A DNA stretch of 64,000 nucleotides from Agaricus subrufescens (GCA_029945375.1 CM057059.1:744001-808000), one strand, 5' to 3'. Counted from the first letter of the stretch, positions 23,535 to 35,458 are shown. Made by a program: numbers and translations. Notes: generated from the letters alone by a model not told the origin.

Positions 23535-26500
23535 TTCATGCCACATTACGACATATTTACCCCCTATTTTCCTCGGAGAGCACATATCTATTGGCGACTA
23601 CATAGACTATAGAGAAGTTGTTCTTCGTGACATGTCCACATTACTATATTTATCATCTTTACAAAGGGTGACTTGTCCCTTTTGTTGGGTCCCTTGAGAC
23701 ATCAAGATGCTTTGTTCTGCCCTGAAGAAGCTAAAGTTCAATGGATAAAATCGTAATGCCGTTAAATCAGATTTGAAAGTACTACAAGAGGGAAATGATT
23801 GATGTACCTGATTCAACAGATTGCCGCAACGCCACTACCCCCCTTTGACATCGCCTACTATGTAGTGGTCTTTTAATCTTAAAAAATTGGCTGAATTTGC
23901 CCTTTTTTGTTTAGTCAAAATTTTTCGTCGCCTGTGGGTTCATAATGTCAGAGATGGATCAAAATTCCTTGAGCCGCGGAACGCCTGAAATCCAGCCCCG
24001 GAACCGAGATGTCCTCCTATTAGCTTCGAAACACTGTCTATTAAAACATGTTGAGGAACTTCCACACTTGGGTGGATACTATGTAAGCATGAAACCTTAC
24101 AACACACATGCACTAGTCCGTGGCCCCGTAAGATATCGTAAGTTAATCTGTAACGATTACTACCAGGGAAGCTATAGCTTACGCTCTAACGGGTTTTTTT
24201 TTTCCTTTTGCAAAACCGATTGGAAGATATCTGAATGGCATGTAGTACTAGGTTCGGCCGCACCACAACCGCTATTGTGTCTCGATCCGCATTCAGGCTT
24301 AACCAGGCGATATGTCATTAGATACCATGCCGTATCACTGTTGTGATATCCCGGACGGAGTGTGCCAAAAAAATTTTGACAGGCAGTTCCGCACAAGAGC
24401 CTGTCGTACTACAGTAATCGTTGGTTCCTTTGACGGGACGGACCGCCCTTTATTTTGACCTCTAGACCATCTATTCGAAATAATGAATCCGTTCAAGTCA
24501 AGTCGGGTAAACTGTTCATCAGATTGCCAGGACACACGCAGCCCACTACTAATCATTGATCAGTCTATTGCACGGGCCATATCTTTATCCGAAAAAAAAA
24601 GGGAGCAAATGGGTTATCGAGTATTAGTCAGTTTGAAGTGTCCGGCGCGTCCTGAGCTTTGCACTGCCGCATTCGGATGATTAATTTAGTCAAAAACTAA
24701 AAATGAAGTACAGCAGCCAAATCTTAAACTATTTCCCGAGGAGCTTCGATTGTTTTTGACTATCGCGAGAGTGATAAGAATTTTTATTTTGGTTGCGGTC
24801 CGATGAGTTTTTGTATTCAAAGTTCTGGCGATGGTCGGGCTACTGGTCATACTGTCAAACTGAAAAAAGTATTAAAACACATGTTTAGTGTGAAACGGTC
24901 CGCTCCGCGCAGGGGCTGTGTTTTTTGATTTTTGATTTTTTGTAAAGTTTCTTTGACTTGGGTCGTATGATCGGTGTTGGTCATCGGCCGGAAAGATATC
25001 AGGAAGAGGCACGAAAATAAAAAAAAAGTGTGTTCGTCAGGTGTTCGTAGTTATTCGGACCAGCCCTGTCACTTTCATTCCGATATTATATTCCAGGATG
25101 ACACGGGGAGGACACATGAGCGTATTCAAAAGATGTCACGTATTTAAGTTCAACGACCCTCGGCAGTGCCAGTGATGTCGAACTGCGGACTTGCCACAGG
25201 GGGGTGGCGCTTATCGCGAAAGGGTGCAAGTAAGAAGAAACACTTTCTATGTATATGCGTGTCGAAAGTTTTCTTCAATGAAAAAAATAAATTGATATAC
25301 CCCGTTAAACGGGAACAAAACTAAAGTGGTGAACCCGACCCTAAGTGATTGGAGCGACTTTTGAATGTACAATGTCAAGATAAACTTTCCAGACCGGGGT
25401 GAGAGAAAAAATATACTTTGACGTTCAGTTTCACGGTAGGTAACCACTGTTCCTCCTGACAGATCGTTCAGTAACGGTCAAAAGACCTGGAGTACCCCTC
25501 AAAATCATCAATTTATGATATACAGTTCATTGGCAGTTCATGACCCACTTGATAAACTATACCTGTACCTGTTTTGCCGGGATTTTGGGGAACGTGAAAG
25601 GCAAGATTTAATCGTCTCAGGATGACATTTCGATCCGACAGGAACAAAAGATAGATCAACAAGACATCTTCTAAAAGGTCCCTAAGTCCAGCAACTCCAA
25701 ATCGCACTCACTTGTATCTAGATGCGAGAATTAACGTGTACTCTTCATACCCAGTTGGGACGAATAGTTCCGAAATTAACGGTTTGACACCTAGCTGGTA
25801 ATATCAAATGGGTTCAGACATGGTGCGTCAGCACGACGGAAGGGATCGTTGTTATGCCGATGGGCTTAACGATAATAAGTAGCCTAATTCCAATCGATCA
25901 GCCCGTATTTTGATAAATATATTCATCTTTTAAATTACTCATGATCATAGGGTGGTTGCTGTTCTCTTTCGGTATAGCACAGAGCGTATGACTACCCGCG
26001 AATTTCAATTGGGGGACGAGGGGGGAGGGACACCCGCTAGTACGACCGTTGATCTGGGCGATTCAAATTTCAGGCATAAAGTCATCCCTTGCCTGAGAGA
26101 CCTTACGGGGGAAATTTGAATTGCTCACGTACTTCAAAGTTCATACCCAGCGACGGTCTGAAAATGGTCAAGTTTACGCCGTCCAGGAAAAAAAAATAGT
26201 CTAACGTCGACAGAAGTGCCACAGGGCATGATATATTGAAAATAGCTTGAAATGGAATATGATGGAGGGGAGTGTTCGATTTCCGGCAAATTGTCACGAG
26301 ACGATCGATGATGAACCTGGGAATGGGGACCTCGGGGCGATTCTCGTGGGTTTTACACCATCTCGAAATATTGTGATATGATGACTACATTTTTCGCTGG
26401 CATAATATATCAGTTGCCAAGCATTTTGGTTGAGAGTTTCCCGCTGCTTACCCGTGGGTCGTAATTGAGGGTGCGATGCTCATCCACGTGAGCCGGTTTT

Positions 26501-26886
26501 ATGGGTGGTTCGCGGCTGGTTCGCCTTGCATCTGAGATGATGTCACTAATGTCCCGAACTGAGATAAGTAGACAAATATCATTCCATCATCATCAACACC
26601 TAAATAATCGCGATCCAAATGTACGGTGGGATCGTGAGACAAAGAAATGTTGTGGGGTACGAATAATATTAAGATTTGAGACTATGTTTCCCAGAGATAA
26701 TCTTAAGTCGATGTGATCGATCGACAGGCAAATACCATTAGCCTGCAGGAAAGTAAGCGACATTCGGTTTTTCTTTCCTCTTTACCATGAGTGCACAGGG
26801 GTGTACGGCGTTAAATTAACACCGAGAGACAAGGCTTAAATGTTCGAATATCATGACAAAAGTCTGGTATGAAAAAACACCCCAGT
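23535..26886. other. Gene-poor region, about 3.35 kb
   Basis: It lies between the stop of the coiled-coil gene and the stop of the HAD phosphatase, so it holds two 3' ends and no promoter is required. Frames are short; the longest plus-strand one (23945-24346, 133 codons) has no recognisable domain. The DNA is AT-rich with homopolymer runs (for example near 24190, 24590, 24930 and 26190). I see no reverse transcriptase or transposase motif and no terminal repeats. A decayed mobile element or a non-coding transcript is possible but not shown. Confidence 0.5.
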
Positions 26887-27834
26887 TCATTCAAGGGGGT
26901 AAGGTGGCAGACCCCACTGCTCTGGATCAAAGTCTTCAAGCGACTTTAACACCTGATCGGCCTTTTCTTCTCCTGAGTAGCCGACAGTCAAAAGATTTTG
27001 ATCAGGAACCCATACAACTGTGAGAGCTGTATTAATTGTCAATCACAAGCCTGAAATAAATCAAGCGAACCTGACATCCCCGCTTTCTTTCCAGCCTGCA
27101 TTCCGGGGAGCCCGTCTTCAAACACGAGGCCCCGACGTCTTTCTTCCCCTTGATTCTCCGCAATGGGGCCGTCAATAGGGCCGACATCGCGAGACAGCAG
27201 CTCTCTAGCGGCGACGATAAAAATGTCTGGGGCAGGCTTCCCTCTGATCTTGTAATGCGAGTCGTCGCCGCACACGACTTTTCCTTCGAACAGTCCGAAG
27301 ACGTCCTGCAGGTGGGCGGTTTTCAACTCGTAGTTCCGTCGACGAGAGCCGGTGGCGATGGCCATGGGAATATTATTGGCTTTCAGGTGACAGACCAGCT
27401 TTTTGACGCCGGGTAGCAGGGGCACAGTCGGGAAGCGTTCATCTTGTAGCTTATTTCGTTGCATCAAATAATCATCTAGGGTCAGGTCGATGTCCGGGAA
27501 GAAAGACAGCAGGTGTTCCGCGGCAGGCCGCTCCGCTGTCGGGGAATCAGCCAGCGGTACACGGTCAGGACTCTGGAAGCAGACGTTTGCCCATGCAGCC
27601 GGCCTTGATATCCCAGGTCATTTCCTTGCCATATTTCGCGAGGATCTCGTCTGATGAAGAGGTATGTGGGCATCAGAGACCGGTGGACGCGCGCGTGAGA
27701 CTGACTGGTCACATCAGTGTAGATTTTTTCAGAATCTATCATTAGGCCTAGGAGGTGTGAGTGGACCTGGGCGTGGCTGCGAGTGGCTGCGGCGCACCGT
27801 CCATGTCGAAAAGAACATAGCTGATGGGGGCCAT
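26887..27834 (-). CDS. HAD-superfamily phosphatase (HDHD1/pseudouridine-5'-phosphatase-like)
   Basis: HAD hydrolases use an Asp nucleophile to remove phosphate from small metabolites. Splicing from ATG 27834 gives MAPISYVLFDMDGLMIDSEK, with DMDG as motif I (the nucleophile is the first Asp). Then come DEILAKYGKEMTWDIKAGCM, LDDYLMQRNKLQDE, LPGVKKLVCHLKANNIPMAI, motif II ATGSRRR, GKPAPDIFIVAARELL with the motif III Lys, and motif IV FEDGLPGMQAGKKAGM. The end is VGYSGEEKADQVLKSLEDFD and a short tail. It resembles yeast YKL033W-A and human HDHD1, which dephosphorylate pseudouridine 5'-phosphate; the substrate here is inferred. The donor at the DMDG site (G|GTGCGC) splits motif I. It is divergent from the glutaredoxin gene with 148 bases between start codons. 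Confidence 0.9.
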
Positions 27835-27982
27835 CTGGTGCGATAGGCCAATCAGCGGCTGCGCGTCGCTGATAGATGGAGTCTGGCGTGGCAATGCCGC
27901 AGCAACGGTCGAGCGCTGTTTCCAGGCGATGCCTTACATAAAGAAGCCGTGCATCTCCCACCACCCCTTCGTCGCCACTCCC

Positions 27983-28807
27983 ATGTCCAGCCTCCGTCGC
28001 ACGCCAGCTCGTCTGCTCCTGCTTGTGTTTGTCGTCTCGGGCCTCGTCTGGACCTTTGGCTCGTCTTGGCACCTGCCCGCAGCCTGGAAGGACTCGGGCC
28101 TCCTGGCGTACCCGCTGTCACGTGCCCGCATGGCCCACGCGGGCAAGCAGGCGAGCGAGCTCTACGGCCTGCTCTCCCTCGTCACCGCCGACTCGGATGA
28201 GAACCAGCACATTCTCGCGGACAAGGTCGATCTCGACCCCTCTAAGCCCGTCCCCCTAGACATATACGCCGCTGGGAACAAGATCCCAGACTGGGCTGCC
28301 AAGGTCGAGGATCTTAATTCCAGGTACCCGGTCATCGTGTTCAGCAAGGTGCGTCCTCGGTTCGACATCCGACATATTCCATCGTTTGTTCAGACATGCT
28401 TTGAATAGACTTTTTGCCCGTGTGTACACCCCGCTTCGTTGATGCCACGCCTCTCCGGCTAACGTCCATCGTGCTTCCCCAGATTTTCAAGGAAAGCCAA
28501 GGAACTCTTGGCTATGTACGGCCTCCAGCCTCCCCCTAAAATTATCGAAGTCGATCTCAGAGGTGTGCCTTTTCTCGCCATGGTGCTGCGCATCTTCTGA
28601 CTTCCGGTGCGAATGCAAACAGCGGATTCGAGCACTCTCAAGGCTCTTCTCACCCGCCTTACCCATCACTCCACATTCCCCAATGTCATCATTCGCGGCA
28701 AATCCATAGGGGGTTCAGACAACCTACTCGCGTTGCACAAAAACCAAACCCTTGCCGGTATATTGGAGGACGCTGGAGTGTCGGTTCAGAACAAGGATGT
28801 TCAGTGA
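27983..28807 (+). CDS. Membrane-anchored monothiol glutaredoxin (Grx6/7-like) with 11-nt microexon
   Basis: Exons 27983-28348, 28409-28419, 28483-28562, 28623-28807 close at 213 aa. An N-terminal signal anchor (ARLLLLVFVVSGLVWTFG) points to the ER/Golgi lumen, as for yeast Grx6/Grx7. The glutaredoxin fold starts at YPVIVFSK. The 11-nt second exon adds TFCP and the next exon FSRKAKELLAMYGL, giving the active site CPFS (monothiol type). Later come PPPKIIEVDLRADSSTLKAL, FPNVIIRGKSIGGSDNLLAL and LAGILEDAGV, the glutathione-binding TVP and GG regions in modified form. Without the microexon the protein has no catalytic Cys and the frame is lost. An alternative start is ATG 27929. The next gene downstream is a paralogue. 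Confidence 0.9.
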
Positions 28808-29892
28808 CCGATGGAACTCCGGAACCCTCGCTGTGTTTATCTATAAAAAAAAAAAGAAGTGAACTGCAGGTTCCTTGTGTATCTTGTATTTTTCCTGTAA
28901 TCAACGGCGGACTTATAGACATAGCATCCACTGCAATGAAAGAAGACGGTACACGTATCTGTGAATTTGATGATGCATAAGGTTTAATGAATAAAGGGTC
29001 TGGCTTTTCTTTTTCTCTCCAATGCAGGGGAATCTCATAGAACCGAAGTGTGTCGCACGCCCGCCGGGTGGCCTTATAAGTCTATATTAGCCTAGTAACT
29101 TTCTAGTAACTCTCTAGGCCGCCGGTTGATAGACAAGTCCAGAAGCCCAGATTCCATTCTTATTTGCCAATAATGCTGAATCGGTCGTTCAACAGACCCT
29201 TGTCCGTAAAGATGGCCCAAGACGACGGACAATACGGGTGCGCGAGTAGCCGATACGCTGACATTCCCAGACGTGGCGCTTCCACACGTCAATTATGTGC
29301 AGGGCACCATTTTTTGTTCGCTTCCTCGTTCTTAAGAGCTCCCTCAACTGATCTGCTTGAGCTCCTCGGCCTCACGACTCCCGCAGCAGGGGAGCTTCTG
29401 AAGTAAGACCCGTAATCCAAATATAGTCAAGCTCCCAGCAGGCACACAGAGAGAATTCCGCCCAGAATCATATGGATTGCACAGTGCCTTCTCATAGAGT
29501 CAACGGAGCTGCTCGCATGGGAGGTTCACTTGTCTTCTTTGTCATCCAGGAATACCAAAGATTCTCGCGAGATGTCTGTCAAGCAGGTCTTCGACGGAAC
29601 GGGTGATGCCGTGGATGCGGGAGACTGATGGACAGAAAATGGACTGTCCGGTGTCAGATAAAAAATGATTTTGACCTCGAATCATTTATCAGTGCCCCCA
29701 AAGACAAGGAACGGATGGGTGATGAACAATGAGCTGTTCGGACAGGGATGTTGTGCGGCCCTACGGAAAATTTGATGCTGAGAAAACAAAAGTAGTTGTT
29801 TTCCAGCAACCATCACGACCCAGAAGCTCTAGCTTTACTAGCTCGCCACCTCTACGCTCCTTAATCACACTCTCTTCTTCTCTACATTCACT
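28808..29892. other. Spacer between the two glutaredoxin-like genes
   Basis: About 1.1 kb. An A-run follows the upstream stop near 28845. Short opposing frames near 29092-29406 have no support as genes. The last 150 bases before 29893 are CT-rich with CTCTCTTCTTCTCTACATTC just before the start codon, a common fungal promoter feature. Confidence 0.5.
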
Positions 29893-30797
29893 ATGACCAA
29901 TTCGCGTGTATCCAGCAGTCCCGGTCTTGAAGACCCGCTACTGCCTGTCCACTCCCCGGGCCAGAAACCCAATGCTTTCCTCTCGATGACTCCACTAACA
30001 GCACTCCTCCATCCTCGAAAATCGAGGCAGCGCACGACATTATTTGCCCTCATCATGTTCTCCTTTGTCACTATCTATGTCTTCCTCCTCTATTGCACCG
30101 ACGTTGGCAGTCCTCTGGCGATACGGCGGTCCGAGGTTAGACCGGCTCATACGCAAATCAGCGCTGCACTTGACTCCATCCGCCACACAGAATTACCCGC
30201 GAAGCCCCTAGTGAAGCATTATTCCGCCCCGCAGATCCAACTGTCAAACGCTCAAGAGCTTGCCGCTATTTCGAGCTTCTTGTCAAGCCTTCCTCAGAAC
30301 CAAATACCGTCCTTTGTCGACCCTACACAGCCCATTGACCCTGAGTTGATCCTAGACTTTGAAACAAGGAGTCCTCGCGCTTTGCAAGAAGTACAGGTTT
30401 TAGTAGAGGATGTTTGGTCAAAGAATCCCGTCTTCCTTTATTCCAAAGTTAGTCTATTACCTCAACTATCAATTGTGATTAAGTGCTAACGTCTATTTCC
30501 TAAACTACCTAGCACTATTCTCCAGCTTCTCGTGAGGTTAAAGCGATATTGAACCGTTATCGCCTGAGACCTTCGCCCACGATCATCGATGTGGACCTTC
30601 GTGATGATGCAGACGTCCTTGCTCCATCGCTTAGTCGCCTCACTTCTGCCGATGATTTACCGGTCTTGATCGTGGGTGGTAAGATAGTAGGAACAGTTGA
30701 GGATGTTCGCAAGGCGAATGCTGATGGATCCTTACGGCGGATGATTGCACAATCCGGCGCAATAATCAACGGGGCGAGGAGGCATAGAAAGCACTGA
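29893..30797 (+). CDS. Glutaredoxin-like membrane protein with Ser in place of the catalytic Cys
   Basis: Exons 29893-30447 and 30513-30797 close at 279 aa. A cytosolic N-terminal tail precedes a membrane anchor (TLFALIMFSFVTIYVFLLYC). A luminal linker follows, then the glutaredoxin fold: NPVFLYSK, intron, HYSPASREVKAILNRYRLRP, PTIIDVDLRDDADV, DLPVLIVGGKIVGTVEDVRK. The normal C-P-x-C/S site is S-P-A-S, so the nucleophilic Cys is absent. The intron sits right after the YSK triplet, the position of the first intron in the neighbouring catalytic gene (FSK), which supports common ancestry. The fold regions (PVLIVGGK, IIDVDLRDD) are well kept, so this is probably a folded non-redox protein rather than a dead gene. 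The role is unknown. Confidence 0.85.
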
Positions 30798-33700
30798 GAT
30801 GGTGCTACGTGTATCGTTTTCACTGTTGTGCTTCTGCTCTCGCTCTGTCTCCTGGGTTCTTTTGGAATGCTTAAGGTGCATTGAGGACGTTCTCCATAAT
30901 TTTCTCTATTCCTGCATTTGTTTACGCACGATATACTTCCTCGTCACTTGTAATGTTTCCAGGAGTTGTTTTTGTGATTGTTGTTGTTGCACACCTCTAC
31001 GCTTTTAGCTCATGCACTTGACCCGGATCGTTACAATTAGATATGGTGCTATATCGATGAATATCTATTGCTTCACTTCATAACTTACACAAAGGAGAAC
31101 CTTGTCCCCCTTCTACCTATGCGTTCTGTAGACTTTGTTAGTTGATGGACTTGTTTCGCGCTATTTATATATTAGATGTGTGGTCGTCTGATCACGACTC
31201 ATCATGGTTTGAGTCGCAGCGTCTGATGTTTTCCTGCAGAGAACTAAAGTGACGTGTAATTGACCTATGAAGCCCGCACCATGTGGTATTATTCTATTCT
31301 AAGTCCCAACACCGAGTCGGCACTGTTTCGTATGCAAATAGTTTAATGCAGTCCTTCCCCCCCTCCCCACCCCCATGACCACAATCCGGCGATGTGTGGA
31401 GTGATGCATTTGTGTCCATATGCTATTTAAAAAATTGCGTGGTAGCAACAACGCAATTGTAAAGGATCTGTTCAGAGTTTGACACCCCGTGCAATTTTTT
31501 AAAAAAAAAGGGTAACTGTCGAAAAGAGTGTACGTTCCCGCTGGTTTCTGTGTTCTTTGGGGGAAATCGGGGGGATCGGACCGGGGGGGCCACCATTTTT
31601 GACAGGTGCTGGTAAAGCGAGGATGGGTGTGGACAGGTGGGCCAAATCTACGATATGGTTGGGCAAGATAACTGTGTGAAGGGCAGTGGAGTGTGGTTGT
31701 GTACTCCAATAACCTTTGTAGGTCCCGAACATTCAGACTAAAAATTTGGTCACATCACGGATTCAAGGTATACTGGAACAGATGTTTATATAATTATGCG
31801 TGTACGTTAGTGCCTTGGGAAGCAGCGGGAAAGACGGAGGCGAGAGCCGTGGAGAGTATCCGATGTCAATTGTCCGAACTGTCATGGAATTCAAATCTTG
31901 ACACAGGCAAGCTGTGACATTTATGCCGTTTGAAACTAAAGGGAAGATGAGGAAAAAAAAAAACGATGGGTAATTTTTTGTTGCCGGGGTTAGGTTGCGG
32001 GCTTGATATGATTGGAAGATATGAATAAGTATGAATCGACTAGTAGTTGTTCTTTGTCACATTTAGCTGTAGGTTTAGAACATTCCGTCCATCATTTAAG
32101 CTATCCTGGACATGGCTATACGCACTAGGAAAACAAATCATGATGACACGTACTTGGTCAGGCGTAAAAGCACCTTAGAATTCGTATCCATTCTTAGAGA
32201 CTATTAAGATTATATGAACCCGTGAATGTCCTTCACTGCTGCCGACAAGGAACCGATGCAGCCGATACATTCCCGTAACGCACCGTGATTTGATGCTAAA
32301 GATACGAAAACGCTTGGCTCTTACCATTGAAAATTTACTAGTTTTAGCTTCAGAAAACGAATGCTAGAGAGCGATAGTCCGGGCCTAAAGGAAGGAGTAG
32401 CATGAGAGTGATCGCTAGGGAAGCATTAGAAGGGCTTCTGTTTGCTTAATTCCATCTTGGAATTCGAGTCATGCATCCCTGAAAACTACTCGTTAGTTGT
32501 CACACATGAATTTACAATTCGATCTCAAGCCGAGCTTAATTAATTCAGCAAAGATCCGTAAGGAAGACCCTTCATTCTTTCTGACGGCTATGCCGTGTTG
32601 GATCGACCGTAATGTAAGTCTCACTTCACATCTTAGAAGGAAAAAAAAGACTTGCAGAAACTTCTCACATGCACTAATCCCCAGATAAACGTATTGGTCT
32701 TTCCGGTATTGTCGGAGACCAGTGACCTACTTACTGGCGGGGTGTCACGTATCACTAGGAGATGCCAGGCGGCTGTACACCGCCTCGTCCGCGGTTGTAT
32801 GTCGAGGAGGTGACCCTGGGGTGTTGGTTCGAAAAGACTCGACTCGTCGAGATTTTGCCATTATTCTATATTTAACCGCGCACTAATAGTTGTAGGTTTG
32901 TATATCGCCCAATCGTGCGGCTCCGTTCATGATGATTGTCAACGGTCATGTGCGTGTTATGAGGCGTAATTCTTGTCCCACCCATTGCCCGTTAGGTATC
33001 AGCTGCCCTGACAAGCCAACGGTAAGAAATGACATTTTATGGAGTTAAGACGTCAAAGTCGGTCTTAATTGAGTTTGAGAGCTTTTTCTTGTGTTCTGCC
33101 GCAATTGATCAGTGTGATAGAAATTTTGGGTCCTACATCCGGGAGGGGGGAAAATGTTGCAAAGAACATACGGCTCCCTGATCCGGTTTGGCATCGTTGC
33201 ATTACAATCTGGACAAAAATCGCGCAAAAGCAGATTGGTGAAGTTTTTTTTTATTGGACTGGCGAGCCGCATCCGAAGCGACGGGTGCAGTGATGTGTGA
33301 TACTGGGTGATGGCCGTTCAAAACGAGAGATTATTAACACCAATCTGTTGCTAGGAAAAGCCACATAGATCTTAGCTCGCCGGTGGCCAACTCGCACGTT
33401 CGAGAGCCTGAGTCTGTCTATTTCCGGCGATATCCTTGCCAAGCCTGCCAGCGGGCTGCCAGGAGGATAATGGGCAGCGGCCAAGAGCACAGGTGTTTTT
33501 TAGTCTGCCATGGACGAATTCTGTTATGGGGTAAGAACATAAACTTGGAAATTGACCTGATTACCGGCGATCCGGCGATGCGTTGGTTCATTTTGCAGAC
33601 AGACGAGCGAGGCCAAACCTAATCAGAGCTGCAATCCTATCTGAGATCACTTACCATTGTTAGATCTCACGATCTCAGATCGTGTCCAATCGGTATGGGA

Positions 33701-34305
33701 CCAGTGTCCCACGGTGTATTATAGGAACAGCAAGTTAGCAGGTCTCCCGGTCAATCAGGGCTTCCTTCAGACAGCAATTTCGTGGTGTCGACTCGCAAAT
33801 GACATTCAGTGGCATCCCACGACCGAGCACGTTCTATTGGTGATTCGAGGATCTAATGTTAACGCGATCAACGCCTGTGAGTCCGAGCCTTGCCGAGCGG
33901 CACAAGGACGATCTGGGATGGAGTCGACTGCTAGTTATCGAAGGGGTATGAGCGGCCGATTGAATCGACTAACAAAAAGGGCTCAGGCACGATGACGTTT
34001 CCCACTCACTGACACCCCTTACATATTCCAGCACCTGCTAAAAACTCTAATAAATTTATCGACTTAGCAGTAATTCAGGTCCTGACGGGGGGAGGGGGTT
34101 TACCGTAAGCTCAGCAACCCCATCAGTCAATGATTTCACTAGCTTCTCCAGACGCCCTGTTCAGCTTTCCGTTAAATTGGAGCCATCTAGTTTGACTAAC
34201 CTCTTGATACCCCCCCCTGCACCCTCCCTCCCTGTCTTGCCCCTCCTCGTCCCGTCGTCCAAGCTGGATCACCAATTCCTCCCCTTCATCCCGGGCTCCT
34301 CCACC
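30798..34305. other. Gene-poor region, about 3.5 kb
   Basis: Begins with the 3' untranslated region of the 29893 gene and ends with the WOPR-A promoter. No frame of convincing length or composition is present on either strand. It contains G-runs near 31565-31590, an A-run at 31500-31509, and a perfect 8+1+8 inverted repeat at 33668-33684 (CACGATCTCAGATCGTG). No tRNA, transposase or reverse transcriptase signal is seen. Long upstream regions are common for WOPR-type master regulators, so part of it may be regulatory; that is inference. Confidence 0.5.
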
Positions 34306-35458
34306 ATGCAGCGTGCCACATGCACTGGCATCCGCATTCGCTCGCCCTCAGACGCCCGGGTCATTTTCCATGCTGTTCTAATGGGCGTCTTGCCCATGGT
34401 GACCCGACGACTCGATACCGAAGAGCGAAGCTTGATAACACCTGGTTCTGTCTATGTCTGGGAAGAACGAGGGCCTCAAGCTGAACTGACTGGGGTGAGT
34501 GGCCATTCGTCTCTGCGCTCTTGGGCTTCCCCATTGACGGGGTTTCTATATAAGGTTGGTATTGAACGTTGGACAGATGGTACGTCCCCCTTTCGACAAC
34601 TCTATGCTGTTACCTGACTTCGTAACCCCACTGTATAGGTATTCGTTGGGGACCGTCGCGAGTTCGAGAGGTACTTCATTAACGCCACAATTCGTCTAGA
34701 CCCCCCGATTCTAACAAGTATACAAGGGCTTCTTGTTCTATCACGAAAAGCAGCCGCAGCAACACCTCTTCTCAGAGGCTCTCTATGATTCCGATGGCTC
34801 GTACGTGTCAACTCTTCTGAAACGAATGCCCCACACTAAGGCGACGGTTAGGTTTGATCCCGCTCATCATATTCTTATTAAACAAACATATACCGTCTTT
34901 GTGGATACCACAAGGGGACAAAGGAAATGGCATCTAAGTAAGCATTCCCGACTTAATCAGCAATAGAGTTCCCAATCATTGATTCGTTCTGTTATCTTTT
35001 CAGTCGCTTATTTCACGGAGGATTCAATAAAACGGTTACGGTCGGTCGACGACATCCCCAATCTGAAAAACCTGTCTGTTCCGCATGCCAAGTACAAGAG
35101 CGCGAGGTCGGCCAAGGGTCGACCGGACCATATCTTCAACCCCGAATCTGATTCCGAATTTTCCCGCATCGAATATGTTCCCTACAAGCCTGGATATTCG
35201 CCAACACTGGCGCCGTCGACTTCCCCGTCACAGAAATGGCCCGATTCCCCGATGCAACAGGAGGACTCGCCTCCGCTTCCGCATGTAACCCTTTATCCGC
35301 AATCAATACGACGGGGCCCTTGTAGCTCCGCATCGTCTGACGAAGGCCCGGACGGGCTTGCGCCCCTGGAATATTTGCAAAACATTCCACCGCCACGGCG
35401 GCACCCTATCGACGAAAAGGCACTAATGCGATTGAATTTCTCTACAAGACGTTTATAG
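34306..35458 (+). CDS. WOPR-domain transcription factor (Gti1/Pac2/Wor1 family), copy A
   Basis: WOPR proteins are fungus-specific DNA-binding regulators of morphology and development (Wor1, Ryp1, Gti1, Pac2). Exons 34306-34494, 34555-34579, 34639-34670, 34727-34800, 34852-34937, 35004-35458 close at 286 aa. The first WOPR half is MQRATCTGIRIRSPSDARVI, MVTRRLDTEER, VYVWEERGP, ERWTDGIRWGPSRVRE, GFLFYHEK. The second half is HILIKQTYTVFVDTTRGQRK and WHLIAYFTEDSIKRL. The C-terminal tail is Ser/Pro-rich and ends with LAPLEYLQNIPPPRRHPIDE. The start at 34306 has a CCACC context; an in-frame ATG at 34177 is less likely. The gene is intact. Copies B and C lie at 56.8-60.4 kb. Confidence 0.92.

Noticed and set aside
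23945..24346. 133-codon plus-strand frame in the gene-poor region
   Set aside because: No recognisable domain, no splice or promoter support, length within chance for this interval.
28349..28482. Reading the glutaredoxin as having lost its active-site Cys
   Set aside because: The 11-nt exon restores both the Cys motif and the frame.
31000..34000. Search for tRNA or transposon signals in gene-poor stretches
   Set aside because: No second TTCGAAYCC-type B box with a matching A box, no transposase or reverse transcriptase motifs, no terminal repeats recognised by eye.
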